From the NCBI GenBank assembly GCA_902785985.1, contig CADABA010000014.1, positions 1-33,940 on the forward strand: DNA of 33,940 bases, read 5' to 3'. The position numbers and the translations under genes are program-made. Shown here piece after piece: positions 7,787 to 14,327 of this stretch. Source of the stretch: an uncultured Lachnospiraceae bacterium. GTDB lineage: Bacteria; Bacillota; Clostridia; Lachnospirales; Lachnospiraceae. Position 1 is the first letter of the stretch. Every line of letters starts with the position of its first letter. The notes below the pieces were generated by a model that worked only from the letters and a program-made list of their open reading frames with translations, ran no database searches and had not been told where the DNA came from.

Positions 7787-9303
7787 TAAATCCTCCATCC
7801 CGGATTTCTCCGGTTCTTAAGCATTCCGTTCACCCCGGGATCCGCAAACCCGACCGGAAATCCGTCCGCAAGGATCAGAATCTCCCGGAGATCCATTCTG
7901 CAGGGTTCATCCGGTTTCCTCTTCCCGCCCGGCTCGCCTGCGGAAGTTCGGCTTCCGTAAAGATCCGGTCTCCCTTTTCCCCGCCGGGGCTTCTTCCATC
8001 CTCTTTCTTCGCCTCTCGGGTCTCTGCGAAGATTTCCATTTTGGACATCGTCGGCCGCGCTTCCGGTCCCCTTCTCCTCCGTCAGTTCAGCCGGAAGCAG
8101 CGGACACCCTTCATTCTCAGTGATCTCAGATGGCTCGCAGAAAATCGTCTCTCCCCGAAGATACCTGTAAATTCTGTCATCTATACATGCCAGATCCATG
8201 CTCTTTGGCCACATATGCTTAGTAAGCGCCTGCGCAAGACCCTGCGCCGCAGCAATCCTCTCCCGCCTGCGCGTCCCGACATGAAGCCCCGTAAGGAGAT
8301 ACCGAAGCCCCGGTACGGGACCGGCATCTGCCGGAATGAGATAGATCTCTCCGTTCTTTTCGTAAACCATTTTTTCCCTGCAAGGCCTGGGTTCCGCACT
8401 TCCTTCCTTCTGAAAAAGCGCAGCGAACTGTCCTTCGGCCCGCAGCCTGTGGGGATAGAGCCGTACGCATTTCTCTGTATGCACTGTGACGCCGCGCGCA
8501 AAGCCGGGATACGCCGGAATCTCCACAAGCCGAAGATCGGGAAATTCAGAGAGAAGGCGCTCGACATTTCCTTCATTTTCCTGTACGGAAAATGTACAGG
8601 TGGAAAAAATCATCATCCCTCCGGGTCTCAGCATCCTCCAGGCTTCTCTGAGGATTTCATACTGGACCGGCTGATAATATTCCGGACCTTTCTTCATCCA
8701 GAAGGAGGGCATCGAGGGCTCCCGGCGGAACATTCCCTCGCCGGAGCAAGGGGCATCCACCAGGATCTTATCAAAATACCCCTGAAAATGAGAAGCCAGA
8801 TTCGCCGGATCCTCCGCTGTCACAAATGCGTTGACAGCTCCTGCCATCTCCAGATTCTTTTTAAGCGCCTGAGCACGGCTCGCAGAAAGATCATTGGCAT
8901 ATAGAAGCCCCGTCCCGTTCAGCTTCTGAAGGAGCTGGCAGGCCTTCCCTCCCGGAGCAGCGCAAAGGTCAAGGACATAATCGCCTTCCGAAACGGGTAG
9001 CAGCTCGGCAGGCGTCATCGCGGAAGGCTCCTGTATATAATAGACACCCGCCTGATAGAGCGGATGCTTTGAAAAGAGGCTGCTGTCCTTCGTAAAGAAT
9101 CCGCTGCGGATCCAGGGGATCCTCTCGGGCATGTCTCTGAAGCCGGACCCGGCCAAAATATGCAGAAACTCTTTCGGATCCGTCTTCAGGTCATTTGTGC
9201 GCAGGCCTGTGACTGCCGGCTGCTCCATCGCGGAAATCCAGTCTTCATATTCTGCTCCGAGAAGGTTCTTCATTTCCTCTAAATACCGTTCTGGAAGATT
9301 CAA
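7786..9303 (-). CDS. RsmF/NOL1-NOP2-type rRNA (cytosine-C5) methyltransferase
   Basis: SAM-dependent enzyme methylating a cytosine C5 in rRNA. The SAM site is VLDLCAAPGGKACQLLQ; the catalytic pair is DAPCSGEGMFRR and FSTCTFSVQENEG, the two-cysteine signature of m5C methylases. The C-terminal PUA-like domain begins at YLRGETIF and ends LADGFPVGFADPGVNGMLKN, but is split by about 100 mostly hydrophilic Gly/Arg/Lys-rich residues. Start: ATG 9315 is possible, but TTG 9303 gives MNLPERYLEEM, the usual family beginning, and has GGAGGG five bases upstream, so TTG is preferred. Its stop overlaps the HAD start. Without the insert the length would be near the family's usual 430-460 residues. Confidence 0.9.
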   Translation of the reverse strand: MNLPERYLEEMKNLLGAEYEDWISAMEQPAVTGLRTNDLKTDPKEFLHILAGSGFRDMPERIPWIRSGFFTKDSSLFSKHPLYQAGVYYIQEPSAMTPAELLPVSEGDYVLDLCAAPGGKACQLLQKLNGTGLLYANDLSASRAQALKKNLEMAGAVNAFVTAEDPANLASHFQGYFDKILVDAPCSGEGMFRREPSMPSFWMKKGPEYYQPVQYEILREAWRMLRPGGMMIFSTCTFSVQENEGNVERLLSEFPDLRLVEIPAYPGFARGVTVHTEKCVRLYPHRLRAEGQFAALFQKEGSAEPRPCREKMVYEKNGEIYLIPADAGPVPGLRYLLTGLHVGTRRRERIAAAQGLAQALTKHMWPKSMDLACIDDRIYRYLRGETIFCEPSEITENEGCPLLPAELTEEKGTGSAADDVQNGNLRRDPRGEERGWKKPRRGKGRPDLYGSRTSAGEPGGKRKPDEPCRMDLREILILADGFPVGFADPGVNGMLKNRRNPGWRI

Positions 9304-9333
9304 GGGTCCCTCCATGTGTCTTATATGGAATGA

Positions 9334-9372
9334 CCCGGATTCTCTCCTTCTGTCTCAAAGGGAAAATCCGGG
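9334..9372. repeat. inverted repeat between alarmone synthetase and rRNA methylase genes
   Basis: CCCGGATT and AATCCGGG face each other across 23 bases that can extend the stem (TCCCTT with AAGGAGA). No T-run follows, so termination is doubtful; it could be an attenuator or processing hairpin. Confidence 0.4.
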
Positions 9373-9415
9373 CATGTATGTTCATTGTTCCTGACCGGGA
9401 AGCACAGACTCCATT

Positions 9416-10246
9416 CTATTGTTCTGCGGATGTATGAAGCTCCGAATCGACTGACTGAACACGATACCCTTCCGATAAGATATCCAGCTGTTTCTGGAAT
9501 CTTCTGAGTTCATACAGGTTGTTCAGACGGAAGATCCGATAAAATTCATCCTGTACCTTCTTTACCTCCCGCTCGCTTGCGACTTTGTATAGATTTTCAA
9601 TCGCCGAAAGAATCTCCTTGACGATTCCTGTCCGTATCTGCATATCGTTCTGCGCGTCAATGATTTCCGCCCGGACCTGTGACATCTCATTGTCCAGATT
9701 GAAGATCGCGTCCGCAGCCTTCTGCAGTCTTGTGGAGACGTGCTCCGGAATTTCTCCCTTGTATTTATACTGAAGAGAATGTTCCGTCGTAGCCCAGAAG
9801 TTCATGGCCATTGTCCGGATCTGTATCTCGACCTGCAGTTTTTTCGGTCCGTGTATCGTATCCACCGTGTAGGCCACGACGACATGGTAACTTCGGTACC
9901 CGCTCTTCTTCTTGTTGGCGAGATAATCCTTCATCTCCAGGATTTCCATATCAGATCGTCCGCGGATCAGGTCGACGACCCGCTCAATATCCTCAACGAA
10001 CTGACAGATGATCCGAATTCCCGCAATATCCTCGACCTCTTCTTCAAGGTGTTCGAACTGGATATTTTTCATCTGCATCTTATCCAGGATACTGGAAACC
10101 GTCTTCACACGCCCGGTGACGCTCTCAATCGGAGAATATATATTGTTTTTCCGAAACTCATCCCTCAGGCAGACGAACTTTACGATGATCTCGCTCACTG
10201 CCTGTTCATAGGGGTGAAGAATCTCTCTCCATAGTTGGATTTCCAT
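9416..10246 (-). CDS. small alarmone synthetase, RelA/SpoT-domain GTP pyrophosphokinase family
   Basis: Predicted to transfer pyrophosphate from ATP to GDP or GTP, making (p)ppGpp. Only the synthetase fold is present: the IAGIRIICQFVEDIE segment with the conserved Arg, the KKSGYRSYHVVV motif and the EIQIRTMAMNFWATTEHSLQYK motif with EIQIRT and EH. There is no HD hydrolase domain and no TGS/ACT region, so it is a RelQ/RelP-like single-domain enzyme. The C-terminal 90 residues are helical and charged, as expected of the oligomerising tail. Length is 276 residues, longer than Bacillus RelQ. The gene starts 15 bases after the pepD stop and is likely in the same transcript. The SD (GAGGAG) is rather far from the ATG. 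Confidence 0.88.
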   Translation of the reverse strand: MEIQLWREILHPYEQAVSEIIVKFVCLRDEFRKNNIYSPIESVTGRVKTVSSILDKMQMKNIQFEHLEEEVEDIAGIRIICQFVEDIERVVDLIRGRSDMEILEMKDYLANKKKSGYRSYHVVVAYTVDTIHGPKKLQVEIQIRTMAMNFWATTEHSLQYKYKGEIPEHVSTRLQKAADAIFNLDNEMSQVRAEIIDAQNDMQIRTGIVKEILSAIENLYKVASEREVKKVQDEFYRIFRLNNLYELRRFQKQLDILSEGYRVQSVDSELHTSAEQ

Positions 10247-10261
10247 TTAAAGCCGGACTCC

Positions 10262-11701
10262 TCACTTAAGTGCTTTCAGAACGTCAAGCAGATAATCCCA
10301 GGTCCTCTCTGCCGAGCTGATCGAGAGCTTTTCGTTCGGTGTATGGATGTCTTTGATATCCGGTCCTATAGAGACTGCATCGAGATTCTTGATCTTATCA
10401 TAGAAGATGCCGCATTCCAGACCGCCATGAATGATGGAGATTTTCGGTTCTTTTCCAAAGCGCTCGCTGTAGATCCTGACCATCGTCTCTCGAAGCTTCG
10501 AATCCGCCCTGTATTCCCAGGCCGAATAGGACTCCTTCAGATAGCCTGCTCCGCCGAGGAGCTTTGCAAGGCTGATGATTTCAGCTGCCAGCGCATCCCT
10601 CTCAGAGAGCACGCTGCTGCGGGTCAGAGACGTTGTCACGAACTGCTCTGCTCCGGTCCTCACGATACCGAGATTGGTCGATGTCTGGACAAGTCCTTCA
10701 TTCACCCCGCTCATATGTCTCACGCCGTCCGGGACATGCATCAGAAATGCAATGACCTTCTCCTGGCTGTCCGGATCCATGACGGTGACCTTGTGTGTCC
10801 GCCCGCTCTCAACGCGGATCACCAGACCGTCATCTGTGCCTGCATATTCGCGTTTGACCTTTGAAACAAACTCTTTGGTAAATTTTTTTGCCGTCTCAAG
10901 ATCATCCTCATCCACGATCAGGTGTGCCTTGGCTTCTGCCGGAATTGCGTTATCCTTATCCCCGCCGCTTATGTCGACAAGGGAAAATGCAGTCTTCTGA
11001 TCCAGCTCAAAGAGAAATCTGCCCATGAGCTTCAGTGCGTTGATCCTGCCCTTCTGGATCATTTCTCCGGAATGTCCGGAGAGAAGGCCTCCGATCTCGA
11101 TGAGCAGAGGCATTCCCTTGATGGATGCACGTCCGATGGGAATCGTGGTATCTACGCGTACCCCTCCTGCACATCCGACGGTGAGTACACCCTCGCTCTC
11201 GGAATCAAGGTTGATCATCACATGACCGTCAAGGAATTCCGGATCCAGCGCTGCCGCACCAAGGAGTCCGATCTCCTCATCCACAGTGAACAGGCACTCA
11301 AGCGAAGGATGCGGGATCTCATCGTCATCGAGGACAGCCAGCATATAGGCTACCGCAATTCCGTCATCTCCTCCCAGCGTCGTCCCTTCCGCGTAGAGAT
11401 AATCTCCGTCTGTTTTAAGCGTGAGCGGATCATTCAGGAAATCGTGATCACTGTCCGGAGCAGCTGCGCAGACCATATCGACATGCCCCTGGAGAATAAC
11501 TCCTTCTGCCTCCTCGTATCCCTCTGATGCGGGCTTCTTGATGATCACATTGCCGACTTCGTCCGCGATCGCGTCAAAGTCATGGCTGACCGCAAACTGT
11601 ATAAGATACTCTGTAATCGCCTCGGTGTTGCCGGACCCACGGGGAATATCTGAAATTTCCTTGAAATACCGAAATACATTCTCAGGTCTAAGATTATCCA
11701 T
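10262..11701 (-). CDS. pepD: aminoacyl-histidine dipeptidase, M20 family
   Basis: Cytosolic zinc peptidase splitting X-His and other dipeptides. Metal-site motifs of the family are visible in order: VILQGHVDMVC (His), TLGGDDGIAVAYM (bridging Asp), FTVDEEIGLLGA (Glu pair), INLDSESEG, and near the C-terminus IIHGGLECGIF (His). A lid or dimer domain lies between. The length of 479 residues is normal for PepD. AGGAG five bases before ATG 11701 supports the start. An intrinsic terminator of the preceding transcript ends about 50 bases upstream, so pepD probably starts a transcription unit with the alarmone synthetase gene, although I could not place a convincing promoter. Confidence 0.93.
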   Translation of the reverse strand: MDNLRPENVFRYFKEISDIPRGSGNTEAITEYLIQFAVSHDFDAIADEVGNVIIKKPASEGYEEAEGVILQGHVDMVCAAAPDSDHDFLNDPLTLKTDGDYLYAEGTTLGGDDGIAVAYMLAVLDDDEIPHPSLECLFTVDEEIGLLGAAALDPEFLDGHVMINLDSESEGVLTVGCAGGVRVDTTIPIGRASIKGMPLLIEIGGLLSGHSGEMIQKGRINALKLMGRFLFELDQKTAFSLVDISGGDKDNAIPAEAKAHLIVDEDDLETAKKFTKEFVSKVKREYAGTDDGLVIRVESGRTHKVTVMDPDSQEKVIAFLMHVPDGVRHMSGVNEGLVQTSTNLGIVRTGAEQFVTTSLTRSSVLSERDALAAEIISLAKLLGGAGYLKESYSAWEYRADSKLRETMVRIYSERFGKEPKISIIHGGLECGIFYDKIKNLDAVSIGPDIKDIHTPNEKLSISSAERTWDYLLDVLKALK

Positions 11702-11751
11702 AGTGTCTCCTTTTCATAATGTTTGGTTCATGAAGAACGAATTGCTTAGAT

Positions 11752-11782
11752 AAAAAGAGGGGACGCTCAACAGAACATCCCC
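11752..11782 (-). terminator. intrinsic terminator of the coiled-coil gene transcript
   Basis: On the minus strand GGGGATG and CGTCCCC pair across 10 bases and are followed by TCTTTTTA. The stem has seven pairs with one G-T. Confidence 0.8.
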
Positions 11783-11799
11783 ACTCCTCAATCCAAAAT

Positions 11800-11880
11800 C
11801 AAGAACGCCTCGGCGTCCTTACCGAGCCTCGCGAGGTGCGAAGCACATTCCTCATTGCGCGGCTGTGATCCGTCTGAGGC
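11800..11880 (-). repeat. interspersed palindromic repeat, copy B (reverse orientation)
   Basis: In family orientation (minus strand): CGGATCACAGCCGCGC, then the hairpin GTGCTTCGCAC (11836-11846), the arm GCGAGGC pairing imperfectly with GCCGCGC, and the second hairpin AAGGACGCC/GGCGTTCTT (11801-11820, one mismatch). Copy B is the closest relative of copy D by eye, including the ending GGCGTTCTTGA. Confidence 0.8.
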
Positions 11881-11982
11881 TTTTGTCTCTGACACTTACT
11901 TTGTTTCTCCTGTCAGAGAACAGTCTCACTCTGTACATTCATCGTGAGCCCCATCACGAGAATTCTGCGTCAGCGGTTAAAC

Positions 11983-12597
11983 TCAGTCCTCGTCACCCTC
12001 ATCTAATCTGTCATCATAATCGTCTTCATCATATAAAGACGGTTCCGCTGACTGGGCGGTCTGCGGGGACAGTTCCTGACGATTCTGTCTTACAGTATCG
12101 TATGCATTCTGAAGAGAATCAATGAATGCCTTGTACTTCATTCCCGCATCCTGAATTGTCATACCTGCCATATTCTCAATATTCGCAAGCATATCATCAG
12201 TATAGGTCAGCGCGGAAAGGCGAATGTTATTGGCATCCTGTGTGGCGGAATCAAGGATTCCCTGAGCCTGCTGATTCGCTCTGTTGATCGTCTCATTGGC
12301 CTGTGCGTAAGCCTGCTGCATGACCTCATGCTGGCTGACGAGCTCTTTCGCTCTTGTCTCGGCACTGGCAATGATCCCGTCCGCCTTAGCCTGCGCATCC
12401 GCAAGAATCGCGTCCTTATTGGAAATGATTTTCTGATATCGCTTGATCTCATCCGGAGTCTTCAGTCTCAGCTCTCTCAGAAGCTCCTCGAGTTCTTCCT
12501 TGTTTACAACGATCTTCGTCGTTGACAGCGGCTGGAACCTGCAACTGTCTACATACTCCTCAATTTCTTCAATAATCTGCTCAATTCTGCTGGCCAT
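11983..12597 (-). CDS. coiled-coil protein, ATP-synthase-subunit-H/DivIVA-like, unknown function
   Basis: A 204-residue soluble protein that is almost entirely helical. Residues about 55-175 form a long coiled coil rich in Ala, Gln and Glu (DAQAKADGIIASAETRAKEL, QANETINRANQQAQGI), the pattern that leads databases to call such proteins vacuolar ATPase subunit H or DivIVA-like. The tail is very acidic (YDEDDYDDRLDEGDED). No membrane segment or catalytic motif is seen, so a real ATPase role is unlikely. The start is supported by AAGGAG upstream of ATG 12597. It lies 77 bases after coaD in the mgsA-rsmD-coaD direction, and its transcript ends at the terminator near 11752. Confidence 0.82.
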   Translation of the reverse strand: MASRIEQIIEEIEEYVDSCRFQPLSTTKIVVNKEELEELLRELRLKTPDEIKRYQKIISNKDAILADAQAKADGIIASAETRAKELVSQHEVMQQAYAQANETINRANQQAQGILDSATQDANNIRLSALTYTDDMLANIENMAGMTIQDAGMKYKAFIDSLQNAYDTVRQNRQELSPQTAQSAEPSLYDEDDYDDRLDEGDED

Positions 12598-12674
12598 GAT
12601 CCCTTCTCCTTGTAACTAAATTATATTTCCTTAATATGTACTCCGTTCTTACAGCTTACTCTCCGCAAGCTACT

Positions 12675-13061
12675 CTACAAGGAAAACTTCTCGTTCAGCG
12701 CCTTTACGACTGCAGGCGGTGCAAAAGCGGATACATCCGATTTGAACGAAGCAAGCTCCCTGACGGTCGTTGAGCTCAAATATGCGTAATTAAGACTCGT
12801 TACCAGGAACATCGTGTCGATCTCCGGCATGAGGACTTTATTCGTCTGTGCCATGTGCAGTTCATTCTCAAAATCCGTCATGGCTCTCAAGCCGCGGATG
12901 ATGACCTGCGCATCACAGTCACGCACAAAATTCACGGAAAGACCCTCAAATGAACGAACGACTACATTCGGAATATCTGTAGTCACTTCCTTAAGTATCT
13001 TAACACGTTCTTGGCCATAGGTTACCGGATCAAAAGAACCCGGATAAACTGCTCTCCGCAT
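12675..13061 (-). pseudogene. coaD: phosphopantetheine adenylyltransferase with in-frame deletion of the active site
   Basis: CoaD makes dephospho-CoA from ATP and phosphopantetheine, the fourth CoA step, and is normally essential. The N-terminus MRRAVYPGSFDPVTYG is perfect and the C-terminal two thirds are normal (VIIRGLRAMTDFENELHMA, YLSSTTVRELASF). Between them, TYG is joined to QERVKILKEVT where the family has TxGH followed by about 30 residues ending EERV. The codon CAA at 13011-13013 looks like a fusion of the His codon and a later Glu codon. About 31 codons are missing in frame, including the catalytic His18 and the Lys42 (E. coli numbering) that bind the substrates. The visible product is 128 residues against the usual 155-165. 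AGGAG precedes ATG 13061. Activity is very unlikely. Confidence 0.88.
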
Positions 13062-13173
13062 ACTGTCTGCTCCTTACATGCCGTAAAATCAGTTAATTAC
13101 GATACTGTACACTTCAGCGAATTATTCATCCGATTCACCTTCGCGCTGAGTTTCACAGGTGACTGCAAAAGCA

Positions 13174-13731
13174 TCATGCATTGTCTCTTGTGAGAAAGAT
13201 GTGCTGACTCATGGAGTATTTTCTTTCTTTTATGATCCGGTACCCGTACTCAGAAAGGTAAGAGAAATCTGTTTTCGGTGACGCCTCGACCACTATAACA
13301 CCGTCCTCTGCCAGCAGATGCAGACGGGCAAGGAGTTCAAGCGTAGTTTTCTCCAGTCCGTGATTGAACGGAGGATCCATAAAGATGACATCGAAGAGTT
13401 CTCCGCCTTCGAGCCTCGAAAGTACCGTATTCACATCCCCTTTCAGGATACGAGCACGGTCGGCAAGCTTCGTGAACTCCAGGTTTTCAAGGATCAGTGC
13501 CTGATGCGCCCTGGTGTTCTCAACGAAGACCGCCTCTTTTGCTCCCCTGCTCAGGGCTTCAATACCGATGGATCCGCTCCCTGCATACAGATCGAGGAAC
13601 CTGCAGTTCGGTATTCTCGGCATCAGAATATTGAACAGTGTCTCTTTAGTCCTGTCTGTCGTGGGCCTTATGTCCATCCCCTTCACAGTACGAAGAGGCA
13701 TGGACCGGGCTGTTCCCGCAATTACTCTCAT
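13174..13731 (-). CDS. rsmD: 16S rRNA (guanine(966)-N2)-methyltransferase
   Basis: SAM-dependent methylation of G966 of 16S rRNA during 30S assembly. The protein is 185 residues, the family length. Motifs: the N-terminal MRVIAGTARSMPLRTVKG with RPTTDRTKETLFNIL, the SAM loop FLDLYAGSGSIGIEALSRGA, and the catalytic DPPF in VIFMDPPFNHG. The start ATG 13731 overlaps the mgsA stop by four bases (ATGA), so it is translationally coupled to mgsA. It precedes coaD by 112 bases, the conserved rsmD-coaD order of Firmicutes. Confidence 0.95.
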   Translation of the reverse strand: MRVIAGTARSMPLRTVKGMDIRPTTDRTKETLFNILMPRIPNCRFLDLYAGSGSIGIEALSRGAKEAVFVENTRAHQALILENLEFTKLADRARILKGDVNTVLSRLEGGELFDVIFMDPPFNHGLEKTTLELLARLHLLAEDGVIVVEASPKTDFSYLSEYGYRIIKERKYSMSQHIFLTRDNA

Positions 13732-14138
13732 ACGATATCACTGCTCTTTACATTGAGCCTCCAGTCGAGATCTCCTCTTCCGAGACCGAGGATCATGACT
13801 TCTGCGGATCCGATATTGGTCGCGATCGGAATGTTGTTGCGGTCGCATGCCATGACGACCGTCATGACATCCGGATCCTTGCTGTCGATCATATTCGGAT
13901 TATAGAAAAAGATCACAAGGTCCATCGCATTGCGCTCGATCATCTCAGTGAACTGCTTATCTCCTCCGATCGAACCCGGAAGAAATTTGCGGACATGCAG
14001 GCTCGTCACTTCTTCGATCCTCCTGCCGGTCGTTCCCGTGGCATAAATGTCGTGTTTTGAGAGTATGCCCTTATATGCTATACAAAAATCCTCTATTAGA
14101 GTTTTCTTGCTGTTATGTGCAATTATCCCTATATTCAT
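13728..14138 (-). CDS. mgsA: methylglyoxal synthase
   Basis: Converts dihydroxyacetone phosphate to methylglyoxal and phosphate, a bypass of lower glycolysis. From the start MNIGIIAHNSKKTLIEDF (ATG 14138, GAGG upstream) the protein has 136 residues. The phosphate-binding IYATGTTGRRIEEVT and the PGSIGGDKQFTEMI segment with the catalytic Asp are present; the end GRGDLDWRLN is typical. The open frame extends back to 14249, but those codons overlap the promoter, so the later start is used. It is the first gene of an mgsA-rsmD-coaD transcript. Confidence 0.93.
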   Translation of the reverse strand: MNIGIIAHNSKKTLIEDFCIAYKGILSKHDIYATGTTGRRIEEVTSLHVRKFLPGSIGGDKQFTEMIERNAMDLVIFFYNPNMIDSKDPDVMTVVMACDRNNIPIATNIGSAEVMILGLGRGDLDWRLNVKSSDIV

Positions 14139-14178
14139 ACCTGCCTCTTTACCTTGAAGTAATCGATAATACAGATAT

Positions 14179-14207
14179 ATTATAGCAAAATACCCAATTT
14201 GAGACAA
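14179..14207 (-). promoter_or_regulatory. sigma-A-type promoter of mgsA
   Basis: On the minus strand TTGTCT (14207-14202), a 17-base spacer ending TTTTGC, and a perfect TATAAT (14184-14179). It gives a 5' untranslated region of about 35 bases before the mgsA ATG at 14138. Confidence 0.85.
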
Positions 14208-14258
14208 GCAATTTTTTAGTTTTTCGTCGTTTTTACCACAATGATTCAATACCGCCCC

Positions 14259-14327
14259 GCGTTCCTGCCTTGCCGCGCGAGGTGCGAAGCACCTTCCCGA
14301 TCGCGCGGCTGCGATCCGCCGGCCTCA
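14259..14327 (-). repeat. interspersed palindromic repeat, copy C (reverse orientation)
   Basis: The best-paired core. On the minus strand GGCGGATCGCAGCCGCGC leads into a nine-pair stem GCCGCGCGA/TCGCGCGGC (14309-14301 with 14280-14272) enclosing GGTGCTTCGCACC (14293-14281). After it come GGCAGGAACGC and then unrelated sequence, so only one arm of the second hairpin is present. It begins at the recG stop codon and ends before the mgsA promoter. Confidence 0.85.

Larger units (their letters stand above)
11702..11982. other. intergenic region: hairpins, repeat copy B and terminator
   Basis: No gene seen. Read on the minus strand after the coiled-coil gene it holds a small hairpin TCGTGA...TCACGA, an 8-bp inverted repeat CTCTGACA/TGTCAGAG (11887-11918), the interspersed repeat copy B, then the terminator. 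It therefore looks like a long structured 3' untranslated region. Confidence 0.6.

Noticed and set aside
6803..7789. 328-codon plus-strand open frame opposite the membrane protein and HAD genes
   Set aside because: It crosses two real minus-strand genes and a terminator-promoter gap; no independent support.
8041..8904. 287-codon plus-strand open frame opposite the rRNA methylase
   Set aside because: Entirely antisense to a gene with clear catalytic motifs; composition is that of a shadow frame.
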